A DNA stretch of 64,000 bases from Gaertneriomyces semiglobifer (Eukaryota > Chytridiomycota > Chytridiomycetes > Spizellomycetales > Spizellomycetaceae), in the NCBI GenBank assembly GCA_025558075.1, contig JAHLKF010000004.1, positions 992,001-1,056,000 of the forward strand, written 5' to 3'. Shown here piece by piece: positions 1 to 9,998 of the stretch. The number at the start of each line of letters is the position of its first letter. Within the stretch, counting starts at the first letter, position 1. Under the pieces are notes generated by a model. That model was not told the DNA's origin. It made no database searches and was given only the letters and a program-made list of their open reading frames with translations. The position numbers and the translations under genes were made by a program.

Positions 1-854
1 TGTTTGAGACGGAGGGTTTGTGTGCGTTCTTTCTCTTTTTCGTCCATGGTGTGTGGGTTTTTCTTACGTCTTCTTACTTTGTCTGAGTTCGTCTGACTTT
101 CTTTCTTACTTGCTCCCGTACTTCGTCTTTTGTACTTTGTCTTGACAGGCTTTTTGTTACGACATTGGATGCGGTACGGGTTCTCAGATAGTGGTTGTAA
201 ACGTTCTCCTTTTCCCCAACACACACACACACCCCGTTTTCTAAAGCCCGGATCCTATCCTACCCCACAAACCAACGTTAGCAGATAAAATGGGTGTGCC
301 GTGCATGATAATCTCAACAGTTTGTCACAGCAGTTGCGCACCTAGTAAGTAATCGATAACACACCTGACGCGGGCGTCGGCGGAAACGCGAACACTGTCA
401 ACATCCAGATCCAAAGCTGAAATATATAACCAGAGAGAAGAGAGAAGGTCTCTCGTTGATGTTTTCTGTGAGGGGGGAATGTGTGATGCTTAATATGTGT
501 TTGTATTTGGTTATAATGGTTGGTCTGCGAGACGGGGGTGAGATACATATATATTTAGATAGATACGCTTTCTTTCTTTTTTTCTTTTTGGTTGTTGGAT
601 TCTCTTTCGGGCCCTACGAGAGAGTGGGGTTGGGGTCTTGTCGCAAAGGGGGGATAAGGATAGGAGGATGTGCATGGTGGTCGGGAGTCCAATCGGAAAA
701 GTAGATGGTGCGATTTCGTGGTCCCCCAAAGAAACTTCAACGGGTTTGGAAAAGTGTCATGATATCCGGGTGCGTTGAAGCTCGCGCAAGATAGACACCG
801 GGGAGAGAGGGAGATAGAGAGGCACTCAACACTCAAACAAGGACAGATTTTTGG
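1..854. other. Intergenic, no gene seen
   Basis: No convincing coding region was found. The stretch is T-rich with a short CA run near 221-233. Short open frames on both strands show no recognisable domain and no splice-compatible extension. It probably holds the 3' flank of the minus-strand gene that ends at 855 and the flank of a gene outside the window. Confidence 0.5.
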
Positions 855-1814
855 TTACGCCACATCCGACCTCGCAATACTGATACACAACACGCCACCC
901 CTCACACTCGCTCTCACACTCTTCAAATCCGCATCCTCTGGCATGGGCACCCTAATCCCCATCTGCTCATCACTCCCCGCCACCCCAACCTCCCTCGCAT
1001 CATCAAACACAAAAACTTGGAGGGTCTGACTGGGACTCGTGCCACGGGGTAAGAGGGTCGTGATGGTGTATTTCTGGGGATGGGTGGTGAGGAGGTGGTA
1101 AGAGGGTGGGAGTGGGGAGGAAGGGAGGGTGGTGGAGTGTTGTGTGTAGAGCGGTGTGGCGTCGATAGCGGGTGGTGGATGGGATGTGTCGGTGTTGGCG
1201 GGTGGAGAGGAGTGACGACGGGTGCTTGTATTTGCGTTTGATGAAGATGTGTTGGATGGACGGAGAAAGGACATAAAGGGGAGGTTGGGCACCGAGTTGC
1301 GACGGGACCGGGTGTGTGCGGCTGCATGGGTGGGGTTGGAGAGAGGGTGTAGACGGTTGTTGTTGGGCGGGGATGGAGAGTTATTGTTGTTGTTGTTGTT
1401 GTTGTGTCGCAGGGAGGGCGTGCTTGCTCGTGATGCGAGTCGTCTATCGTGTGTATCAGAATGCTGTCGTGACGATGGCGTGTCCTCACTCTGCGACCGC
1501 CCCGTGTTGGATGTTGTTGACTGTGGTTCTTGGTGATGGCTTTCTGCCGCTGCTGCAGATGCAGACGCCACAGGCTCGTCGTTGAGGAGAATACTGGGCA
1601 CGACCACTTCGCGGATGTAGATACCCGGTTTGTTTTCTTTCAGATCGTCATCGTCGTCAAAGGTTTCCGAACCATTGTGCGAGTTGGTATCGTTGTTGCT
1701 GTTGTTGTGGGTGTGGGTGTCGTCGTCTTCTGGAGCCAAGGAGTTTTTGAGGTTGGACATGGACCGCCGAATCCGACGGAGGAGACGACGGGAGGATGTC
1801 GCAATGTAGGACAT
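855..1814 (-). CDS. Small heat-shock (HSP20/alpha-crystallin-like) protein with long disordered N-terminus
   Basis: Single-exon gene of 319 residues if the ATG at 1814 is used; an in-frame ATG at 1883 would add 23 residues, but the downstream one precedes a basic MSYIATSSRR start and is preferred. The last 65 or so residues resemble the second half of an alpha-crystallin domain: a strand ending in IRVPMPEDADL, then a SVRAS segment and the G-V-L motif (GGVLCISI) that marks the end of the fold in small heat-shock proteins. The first 250 residues are low complexity, with an Asp/Asn/His/Ser-rich region and an eight-Asn run encoded near 1382-1402. The usual C-terminal I-x-I tail motif is absent. 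Members of the family are ATP-independent chaperones; activity here is inferred only from the C-terminal motif. A 30-base poly-C run on the coding strand lies about 215 bases upstream. Confidence 0.55.
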   Translation of the reverse strand: MSYIATSSRRLLRRIRRSMSNLKNSLAPEDDDTHTHNNSNNDTNSHNGSETFDDDDDLKENKPGIYIREVVVPSILLNDEPVASASAAAAESHHQEPQSTTSNTGRSQSEDTPSSRQHSDTHDRRLASRASTPSLRHNNNNNNNNSPSPPNNNRLHPLSNPTHAAAHTRSRRNSVPNLPFMSFLRPSNTSSSNANTSTRRHSSPPANTDTSHPPPAIDATPLYTQHSTTLPSSPLPPSYHLLTTHPQKYTITTLLPRGTSPSQTLQVFVFDDAREVGVAGSDEQMGIRVPMPEDADLKSVRASVRGGVLCISIARSDVA

Positions 1815-2024
1815 CTCTTCTATGTGCGTGCAGTGCGTGCGTGCAGTTGCGTGCGAGTGGGGTTGAACGGTGATGCGAACCAACGAAGCGATGAAGACCG
1901 AGAGTGCTTGTACCGATGTGTCGCTCGACTGTGTTGTGCCTTGGAAGACCGAGAATCCCGAGGACGACCGATTTTACAGGAGGTAGAAGAGTAAAAGGGC
2001 GGGCAGGCTGGGGAACAAAAAAGT

Positions 2025-2059
<35 letters not shown>

Positions 2060-2674
2060 TAATGATTGTGTAATGAGGCACACACCAACACCAACAAGCG
2101 TCTGTGTAGAAACGTCTGCGTAGTCTAAGCAGTGCGATCGAAGAGAGAGAGATCAGAGGCTGTGGTTGTTGTGGTTTAATAACCAGTAAGTAGTAGTAGT
2201 CTGCTTTGTTGTTGTTGGGGGAGCCGTAGAATCGAAAGTGTTGATTGATTCCCACTGACAAATGAAAATTACGTGACGGTCGAGCAGTTCTTCTCAAGAA
2301 CAGAGAATCAAGAAGAGCAGAGCCAGTCTGCGAGATGATGCGTGGATATGAAATGTGAGCAGTTGATGCGAGAGAAGAGAGAGTAAAATAACAAAGAGCA
2401 AGGGTACTAGTGCTAGTCTCTGCAGTCCCCCGTTCGCAAAGACGTAGGCGACTGACTTTTTACGCGCGCGCGCGCGGCCACATTTCGCGCGAGTTATTAC
2501 GTAATGGATGTGACGTAATGATTAACGTGTATTAGCTAATGCATTATGTAATGGTGGGTGTGCATGAGCGCGTTAAGAGTGCCCTGTGAGTGATACTATT
2601 AATAGTATATATGTATAAGCGAGAAGGCTTTGCGGATCTCCATATATATGGTTCCTCCCGTATCCTGTTAATGC
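1815..2674. promoter_or_regulatory. Intergenic promoter region between two divergent genes
   Basis: Contains the poly-G run, a perfect 6-bp inverted repeat GTTCTT-ctc-AAGAAC at 2287-2301 upstream of the chaperone-like gene, a (CG)7 run at 2463-2476, and two copies of a CGTAATG-type motif near 2499-2521 that resemble bZIP half sites. GCGCGTTAAGA at 2568-2578 recurs at 4199-4209, upstream of the second member of the tandem gene pair. No open frame here looks coding. The regulatory roles are inference. Confidence 0.4.
2028..2057. repeat. Poly-G homopolymer, 30 bases
   Basis: An uninterrupted run of 30 G on the plus strand, reading as poly-C on the strand of the small-heat-shock-like gene. It lies in that gene's promoter or 5' leader. 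Such a tract can form G-quadruplex or i-motif structures and is prone to length change and to assembly error. Confidence 0.95.
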
Positions 2675-3777
2675 ATGGCTTCCAAATTTAATTGGAATAG
2701 TGAGTGCGATCATTTGGAGTAGAAAAATGCAAGCTGTACATTGTAACGCAAAGTCGTGATAGGTGCTCCTGCCGTCCTCGTCCGGCAAATCTTGGATGCT
2801 AATCCGGATGCTTTCCAACATTTGAAGAATAGTCCTGGCGCTCAGACACTAACTGTTGAGCTGGTTGCCAATTGGCAGGCAGAGTTTGTAAAGCACGATG
2901 GAACACTGAAACTGGAGAACCCGGTAAAGTTCGGGGAACCTTTGGACCCAGGTCAACTTTGTCTTAGCTGGGTATATATATATATATACATATGCCACAA
3001 CCCCTGTTTCTTGGATTCACTGATTTCCTGATCAATGTTCCGTCCAGTTGAACGACTCGCGGCCAGCGCAATTTGCTATGATGACTGCGGCGCCGGCTTT
3101 GGAAGATAGCCTGCTCCTTATTATCTACCTTGAGGCCCACAGACATACCGCCATCAAGCGTGAATCCATCAAGGTAAAAAAATTCCTTGGATCATGACCC
3201 CTGCCCTGCCATGCTGACATACATGTAGATAGAAGTTCCTGCGAGAAGGGTGCCTTATCAAGAACCGTGGGTACCACCATATGAAGGAAACAAGTCTGGG
3301 CGTGCGGACTTGTATTATGAAGACAGCAAAAAGCCAATTGCTTATTTGGTGGAACTCAAACTGTTTGTGAAGGAGGATGTCGATGGCGGTGGTCTGAACT
3401 TTATATGCCATATGGGTCTAATGCTTTTGCTAACCTGTCACCTAGGCATTCTCACGGAAAACACGACTCGTGCGAGAAAGGCGACGGGGAATGGACGCTT
3501 GTCGACGTATGAGGCTTTCCATGCGGCAAAGTTACAAAGCAGGTCGTACCATTTGAAAGAACACGTACCATCGAATCTCGAGTATTGGGCATGCCTTCTG
3601 GAACCCAATGGTTGGTATTGTGGGGAAGCTGGTCCTCCTCTTCTGGATTTTGAGTACATATGCAAAAGCCTCGAAAGTATCAAGGTTGTTGATGACCTGA
3701 AAGGCATCTATCGTGAAAGCGATATCGAGGAACTGAAAAGACAATGTGCTCGTTTGACAATTCCCAAGTTGCCATGA
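2675..3777 (+). CDS. Tandem family gene, copy 1; possible PD-(D/E)XK nuclease-fold protein
   Basis: Family not recognised. Exons 2675-2699, 2763-2971, 3048-3173 and 3229-3777 give 302 residues; a further intron at 3389-3445 (weak GTGGTC donor, GCTAAC branch, CACCTAG acceptor) is likely because the equivalent position in copy 2 must be spliced to keep frame, giving 283 residues. The first intron was found because the same ATGGCT start and GTGAGTGC donor occur in both copies. In exon 4 the segment GRADLYYED...YLVELKL has the spacing of a PD-(D/E)XK active site (Asp, then E-x-K on the next strand), followed downstream by QSRSY. This fold occurs in restriction-like nucleases and in effector-like proteins of chytrids and oomycetes; the match rests on a short motif and is only suggestive. 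The exon set is intact, unlike copy 2. Confidence 0.55.
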
Positions 3778-4378
3778 TGATGGGTTCCAGCTAGGTAGCA
3801 GCAGTGTCGATCCGCTAGCGGCGCCAGTTAGAAGTGGTTGATTGTTTGCACTGTTCAAGGCGTATTCAGCGAACATGTGATTGTTTGCGTCTCTTTGAAG
3901 GAAAGATATGACCTACTTGTGCAAGCATTGTCGTAGATCAGAATCAAGTGTGATCAGCAACAGTCGTAACCCAGGCGGCCGTCTCTTGGACGTCTCGTTT
4001 TGAGTACTAGCGTACATTCCGCAAAGCATTCCACCACACTTTTTGACTGAACATGTGCTTGCAACTCGAGGGTGTGATCCCGTTTCTGATATTCTGCGCA
4101 CGTATGCATATCGTCTGTTTAATGTACTGTCTGAGATCATGTGTAAATGCAGTAATGTTGAATTGATCAATTGACGGCATGAACGAACGCGTTGAAAAGC
4201 GCGTTAAGATCGTACAGGTACATCGCAGGGTACGTAAGTAAGCGGGGGTACGAGAGCAGTCGGCGAGTAAGCCCCAGTCGGCAAGGAGGAGGCTTCAGAT
4301 TCTCGAAAATGTAAATTATATATACGCTATGACCATGCACAGTCCACTTCTATGTTCTTACCATCATTCAAAAAAAAC
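3778..4378. other. Spacer between tandem gene copies
   Basis: About 600 bases with no recognisable gene. It holds the 3' flank of copy 1, where homology to the copy 2 coding end continues for some tens of bases past the copy 1 stop, and the putative promoter of copy 2 including the shared GCGCGTTAAGA at 4199-4209 and an AT-rich stretch just before the start. Confidence 0.5.
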
Positions 4379-5398
4379 ATGGCTCCCCATTTTGTTTGGA
4401 ATTGTGAGTGCAGAGCATCGGATGTAAGCGCAAGCAGTATATGAACATTGTAAATATGTAACGCACTTGTGATAGGCGCACCTGCAGTCCTCTTCAGGCA
4501 AATCCTGGATGCGAATCCACATGCTTTCCAACAATTGCGCACCAGTTTCGGCGAAGAACACGCACTAACACTTATGTGCATCGCCTTTTGGCAGATGCAT
4601 TTTGTAAAGGACGATGGAACACTGCACTTGAACACCCCGCAAGAGTGTTCGAAACCCTTCGACCCAAGTCAACTTTGTCGTAGCTGGGTAATCCATACTC
4701 TGTTTTCTTAGATGGAGTTCGTAATTAATGATTCCGTTCAAGGTGGGATGCACAGACGACGTACAAAAATCTTTATAAACTTCAGCGTTTGAATTAAAAG
4801 ATACGCTGCTACTTATGCTTTACCTCGAGGCCCACAGACATACCGCCGTCAAGCGTGAATCCATTCAGGTCAACGTGGTCGCGCGACAAGTGGCGCATCA
4901 GAAAGAGGGTCAAAAGGATTACGGTGGCGACGCTTTCGCGTATGTGGACATGTACTATGAAGACACCTCTGGAACTGCGTTCTTGGTGAAACTCAAACTC
5001 ATTGTGGAGGATGAGGATGAGGATGGTCAGCTACTGTTATTCCTCACCTTGATCCATTGCTTTTTGCTTAAGGTATCACCCTCACATAGGCAAAGTCAAG
5101 GACCCGACGCCGCGTTCGAAAGAGTTGATCGCTGATACTTTCAAAGAGGTAAAGTTCCAAAGCAGGTCGTACCAGTTGAATTACGTACCCTCCAATCTCG
5201 AGTATTGGGCATGTCTTTTGGAACCCGAAGGCTGGCATTGCGAGAACGTGGGCCCACCGCTTGTGGAGTATCTATGTAAATGCCTTGAAAGTATCCATGT
5301 TGATGAATTGAAGACTGTCTATCGCGAGCGCGATTGGAAAGACAGCGGGAACAGTGTGCGCGGTTGACGATTAACAGCTGTGATGACGAGGGCTTCCA
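4379..5398 (+). pseudogene. Tandem family gene, copy 2; decayed
   Basis: Diverged duplicate of the gene at 2675. Start, first intron (4404-4475) and second intron (4688-4742) match copy 1 in position and phase. Joined in the copy 1 frame, the third exon meets an in-frame TAA at 4776-4778, exactly where copy 1 has Met, while the peptide on both sides aligns without gaps. The third intron of copy 1 is cleanly absent here, and the fourth lies at 5026-5089. Near the 3' end the QCARLTI segment shared with copy 1 is reached only after a one-base frame change around 5330-5340; without it the frame ends at 5367. The putative catalytic Glu of copy 1 (VELKL) reads Lys here (VKLKL). Three independent lesions argue for a pseudogene, though a differently spliced product cannot be excluded. 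Confidence 0.7.
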
Positions 5399-6216
5399 GC
5401 TAGTAGCAGCAGTCGACGACCCCGCCGGCAGTGGCGACAAACCCAGCAATGTCGATGGTTCGTAGCGCTTGATTTGTTTGCGCTGTTCAAAGTCGTTTTC
5501 ATCGAATATATGATTGCGTCGTCTGTATGAATCAGGTATGATAAGTAACAGCGGTGGCAGTAGTAGTAGTAGTAGTGTTCATAGTAGCAGTTGGTAGTCG
5601 TAGCGGTAAGAAGTCATAGTAAGCATTCCTATGCATCGTAGCATTGATTAACCTTGCGATCTGCAACCCCTCCCTTGCACACTGGCTGATGCCTGGCACA
5701 CACTATTCCAAACTCCATTTAGATCTGCATCAACGACGTTAACATAGTACACTAGTAAGTATCATATTATTCCCTATGGCATAGCTTCATATGCATAGAT
5801 CGAATATAAATAGAAATGGGGAATTAACTTTTGCGAAGTTGCGTGGCTTGGCGGGTGTTGGTTATTTCGTTCGTCGCTGCAACACACAATTAATTAATGC
5901 AATGAGTTGGTGTGCATGCTATGCATATTGGATTGATGTGCGTGAGAAGGTGAGCTTGATCAGAGTATCATGATCAGATAAGAACAGGCAGGGCTGCCTC
6001 CACATCCAGTATATACCCACCACCATCCCACCAAGCAAGATAACTAACAACCAGATAACAAGTAACACTCGCAAAGTAACTCGCGACACACACTTTTTGG
6101 GCGCTGCGCAGCTAATTTTGTGTGTTGGGCAGCCTCCTTTCGTTGGTTTCGTTGGTTTGGTGCATTGGTTGGGTGGGTGAGATATATACACATAGGAGAT
6201 ATACAATTACAACCAC
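5399..6216. other. Intergenic, simple repeats only
   Basis: Noncoding flank with an (AGT)6 run at 5559-5576 and scattered related AGT/AGC triplets up to about 5625. No recognisable gene. Confidence 0.5.
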
Positions 6217-6265
6217 CACTGCCCACTGCCCACTACTCACTACTCACTACTCACTACTCACTACT
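6217..6265 (+). repeat. Seven-base tandem repeat before the Boi-like gene
   Basis: Seven head-to-tail heptamers: two CACTGCC then five CACTACT, followed by CATCACC and a CACCAC/CAGCAG stretch. It lies 33 bases before the start codon and so is probably in the 5' leader of the downstream mRNA. Confidence 0.9.
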
Positions 6266-6297
6266 CATCACCACCACCACCAGCAGCAGCACATGAA

Positions 6298-8745
6298 ATG
6301 GAGGCGGCGTACTCCCTCGACATCCCGTTCTACGTCTACGGAAAGCACGCCTTTCATGCCGAAGATCACGACGAGGTCGCTTTCAACCAGGGCGACCCCG
6401 TCCTCGTCTTGGAAAGAGATGAACTCTATGCCGACGGTTGGTGGAAGGGAAGAAACAACAAGGGCCAAGAAGGTCTCTTTCCTATGAACTTTGTATCCCT
6501 CCAAAAACAACAGCAACAACAACACTCACAAGAAAATCGCCGATCCTCTCTCACACATCTCGTAAAAGCCCTCGACGACGTCTCTTTGGATCTCAATACT
6601 ACTACGACTGCGAGCGCCAGCGCACCTCGGATCTCGTTGGATCTCAATGAATCAACAAACAAAGATGCACACCCGTCACTGTGGTCAACCCCCACCGTCC
6701 ACCGCTGGCTCAAAACCCAAAACCTGGCCTTTGCCATTCCTGCGTTCAAACTCGTTGATGGTAAACGTCTACTCGAACTCAACCTCGCCTCCCTTAAAGA
6801 ATTAGGTATCGACAGTCTGGGTGAACGCATGGATCTATTGCATGCCATCTTGGCTCTCAAAGAAGAGTGGATCACCACGGGTCATCTCTCTTCTCATCTC
6901 TCTTCGTCTTCGTCTCCTCATCACAACAATAACAATCACAACCACCGCTCGAGTGTTTCTGCTTCTGTTTCCACGCCGAGTAATGTCGATTCAGGATTCG
7001 CAGATGAAGATGCCGCGCTTCACACTGATCCTTATCATCGTCATCATCATCCTCATCACGATGGTGAAAGGGATGTGACCGATGTGGATTCCCCTCTGCC
7101 CGATCTGCATCGCGAACGACTTCGAAAGGCCGCCAGTCATTTCACTCTCAGTGATTACTTTTACGGAGACGATCCCCTTCTGGACGCCGATGGTAATACC
7201 AAGAACGATGATGAGGATGACGATGAGGATGGGGCAGACAGAGAGAGTCAGTTGGAAACTTTACGAAACACGGAAATCAACAGTGGAGCAACCAGTCCGA
7301 GAACGCTTTCTGGGAGTGGCCATACCTCTCCGATACCACATGGAAAACCCCTCCCACCTCGTGCTACTGCCGCTGCCGCCGCTGCTGCCAACAACAATGA
7401 GACCATTCCTGTACGGCCAACCCATATCGGTGGCATGATCGGCATTCCCCTTCCTCCCTCAACTACCACCACCAATGACGCTCCTCCCTCCTCGTCTTCA
7501 AATTCACACCACCCAAATACTACCACACACAACACCACCCACCACGGGTCACTCACCCGATCCATCCACAAATCCGACGACAAAGAAAAAGACAAAGACA
7601 AACGCCGATCAAGCTCCCTATTCGGAATGCTCGGGTTCGGCGCACTCCATAAAAAAGCCAAGTCCAGTTCCATTCAAAGTCTGAGCATGCTCAGTATCCC
7701 CCCAACCACAAACAATCAAAACAGTACAAGTGTTTCACCGACGACGACGTCCCCGTCTACGACTGTTTCCGATGATGATTTGCTCATGGACACGCTCTTG
7801 CATACCCCCGATTTCAGCGGTTCGTTGTACGTTAAAATCCATAACCGCGGTCCGACGGGGAAATTTGTGGGGAAACAGAAGCAAGGGAATCAGAAGGAAG
7901 TGTGGAAGAAACGGTGGTGTATTCTTGGAAATGATGTTCTTCTGATTTGCAAACACGCACCGCTGTCGAAAGCCAACAATCATCAAAACAATCAGAGTAA
8001 TAGTCAGAGTATGAATGGAGTGGATGCGTATACACATGTGGTGGCGACTGTGAAGCTGAACGGATATAAGGTCTTGCCGTTGTCGTCTAGTGAGACGGCG
8101 GTGGGAGGTGGGTTTGGGTTCATGATACAACCCACACAAACAAAAACACAATCAGAGCACCATTCTGCGAGAACGTCGGAGAGTGGTGATCCCTCGAATT
8201 CCCTATCACCCACACTGTTTTTTACGTCTACCTCACAGTATGATACCCTAACCTGGATCAACCACTTGGTTCGTGCTGCCTCTTCACACAGTAGTAGTGA
8301 TGAAACCGGTGAAAATACTACTACTGGAGGTGGGAAAGCGAGGTTGAGGAGTTTGATACCGATAAAACATGCTCAGAAGATGGGATCGAATGTCGAATCG
8401 CACGTTGAAATGGGTGTGGAATCGAATGTGGGGTTGAACGTGGGGTTGAACGTGGCACAACAACAACAACAACAGCTACAACCGCAGCAACAGCAACGGA
8501 GAGGAAGCGTTATACGTACAAGTATCATGAGCGAACCTGACCACGACACACACACACGATCAGATACTTATAATCATCCCTTGACGACGACGACTTACCA
8601 TCAAACTTCTGCGCCCACACGAAATTTCAATGGTATGAATGTCAATGGTGGTATTGTCAATGGTGTGAATATCAAACCTGTAGGTGCGGGTGCAGGCGTG
8701 TTTGCGAGGGATAATACTCCAGTACGACATCTACCGTGGGAATGA
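6298..8745 (+). CDS. Boi1/Boi2-like SH3-SAM-PH polarity protein
   Basis: Single-exon gene of 815 residues. An SH3 domain lies at about residues 8-68, with the ALYDY-like strand replaced by FYVYGKHAF but a clear ELYADGWWKGRN and GLFPMNFV core. A SAM domain follows at about 127-192 (WSTPTVHRWLKTQNL to LLHAILALK), then long Ser/Asn/His-rich linkers, a PPXP-like segment (GKPLPPRA), and a PH domain at about 505-663 that starts with SGSLYVKIHNR, includes KKRWCILGNDVLLIC and ends at TLTWINHLVRAA. A variable insert sits inside the PH domain. Domain order matches yeast Boi1/Boi2, which bind Bem1, Cdc42 and phosphoinositides and support polarised exocytosis. The ATG at 6298 overlaps another ATG at 6293 in a different frame; only 6298 opens the SH3 frame. 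The tail has a Gln-rich run. Confidence 0.88.
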   Translation: MEAAYSLDIPFYVYGKHAFHAEDHDEVAFNQGDPVLVLERDELYADGWWKGRNNKGQEGLFPMNFVSLQKQQQQQHSQENRRSSLTHLVKALDDVSLDLNTTTTASASAPRISLDLNESTNKDAHPSLWSTPTVHRWLKTQNLAFAIPAFKLVDGKRLLELNLASLKELGIDSLGERMDLLHAILALKEEWITTGHLSSHLSSSSSPHHNNNNHNHRSSVSASVSTPSNVDSGFADEDAALHTDPYHRHHHPHHDGERDVTDVDSPLPDLHRERLRKAASHFTLSDYFYGDDPLLDADGNTKNDDEDDDEDGADRESQLETLRNTEINSGATSPRTLSGSGHTSPIPHGKPLPPRATAAAAAAANNNETIPVRPTHIGGMIGIPLPPSTTTTNDAPPSSSSNSHHPNTTTHNTTHHGSLTRSIHKSDDKEKDKDKRRSSSLFGMLGFGALHKKAKSSSIQSLSMLSIPPTTNNQNSTSVSPTTTSPSTTVSDDDLLMDTLLHTPDFSGSLYVKIHNRGPTGKFVGKQKQGNQKEVWKKRWCILGNDVLLICKHAPLSKANNHQNNQSNSQSMNGVDAYTHVVATVKLNGYKVLPLSSSETAVGGGFGFMIQPTQTKTQSEHHSARTSESGDPSNSLSPTLFFTSTSQYDTLTWINHLVRAASSHSSSDETGENTTTGGGKARLRSLIPIKHAQKMGSNVESHVEMGVESNVGLNVGLNVAQQQQQQLQPQQQQRRGSVIRTSIMSEPDHDTHTRSDTYNHPLTTTTYHQTSAPTRNFNGMNVNGGIVNGVNIKPVGAGAGVFARDNTPVRHLPWE

Positions 8746-9998
8746 ACAAATGAACACACTCGTATATACGACACATGCACGCATATCGGACATATAGTGA
8801 GACACGTTATCGACATATAGTGAGCCACGTTATTAAAGGACACGTATTTCGACGTACAACATATTGAGACACGGTATTGAGAGACACACACATTTATATA
8901 TCGACACACCTTTTTTTATTTTTTATTTTTTTTTTGGACGGGTGTGTTGCAGTTGGTGGCACATGGTCGTAGCGGTATGTGGTGCGTGGTGAAGGGGGGT
9001 GGTGAATGGGGCGGGTGGGCGGGATATAATGGATTCCGGTATTTTTTAATTCTGTTTTTGGGTGGTGTTGCTGTGAGATGAAGGTTTTGTTTGTTTCTAC
9101 TTAGTTTAAAGCGTTGTGTTTTTTTTTTTAGTATACAACTTATTAGTTTTGGTTCATGGGGTCTTTTTAATTGAATACGTATAATAATTGTGCGGAAGTT
9201 GTCACCCAAAAGACATATGAGAGAATGCATTCTTCTCAAATCAACTCTTTTTTTTGGCATTTTTTCGCACATAGTGTCCTTCTTTTGGTGAATTATCAAC
9301 TGTGTTCGTTTGGTTATGTTTTCCACAAATAAAGTTGGATTGAAAAAACAGTCGTATATATATACAAAAAACCCACCACACACACACACCGACAGAGAAA
9401 GCGCTAACCACTCAAAACAGGGGATGTACTAAATGTTTGAAACTTTCGCCCCTTTCCCCGACTTCCAACACTGACCGTCGAGTTTTCCATACTGAATGTG
9501 TGTTTATCACCAGCTGGGTTCATTCCATAAGGAGGTGGGAGAAAGAAGGGGGGTGATTTTTCAACGAGGGTCGTAGGGTTCCAGCAGTGAGTGGTACATT
9601 TTCCGACTTTGACCCGATGAGGTTTGTGAAGATTTGGTATCCCACACCTTCAGTCCGTCGCGAGAAGTCTTGTGATATAAGTTGTGTTTTCCCGACTCCT
9701 TGAAAAATCTTCCTCCCAGTGTCGGACGTACAATATTCGAAAGCGGTGTCACACATGTGTGTGTTTTGCTCTCCCTTTGTTTGTTGTAAGTCCACACGTT
9801 TGAGGGTGGGTGAACATGCGACCATGTGTCCGGCAAGGGTTTCGCAAACCACATCGGAAATCCCAGCCTCTACTCTATGTAAACTCACAACCCCATTTTC
9901 CCATACCCTTTCAAGCGTCTCGACTGTCTTCCATTACCACAGACCACCTTCCACAATCCGCATACCACACACCATCCACTTGTTGTTTCATTGTTTTC
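8746..9998. other. Convergent 3' flanks with a tandem 23-bp repeat
   Basis: Lies between the ends of two convergent genes. A 23-bp unit (GACATATAGTGAG.CACGTTAT plus one base) occurs twice at 8789-8833 and more loosely to about 8890, with TATA-rich and poly-T tracts at 8909-8935 and 9119-9129. AATAAA occurs at 9328-9333 in the plus direction. No open frame here shows a recognisable domain. Confidence 0.5.

Noticed and set aside
1820..2297. Minus-strand open frames encoding long proline runs
   Set aside because: They are only the translation of the poly-C tract and have no other protein-like feature.
2287..2301. Heat-shock element upstream of the chaperone-like gene
   Set aside because: GTTCTT-ctc-AAGAAC has GAA and TTC units, but the spacing is wrong for the alternating five-base pattern.
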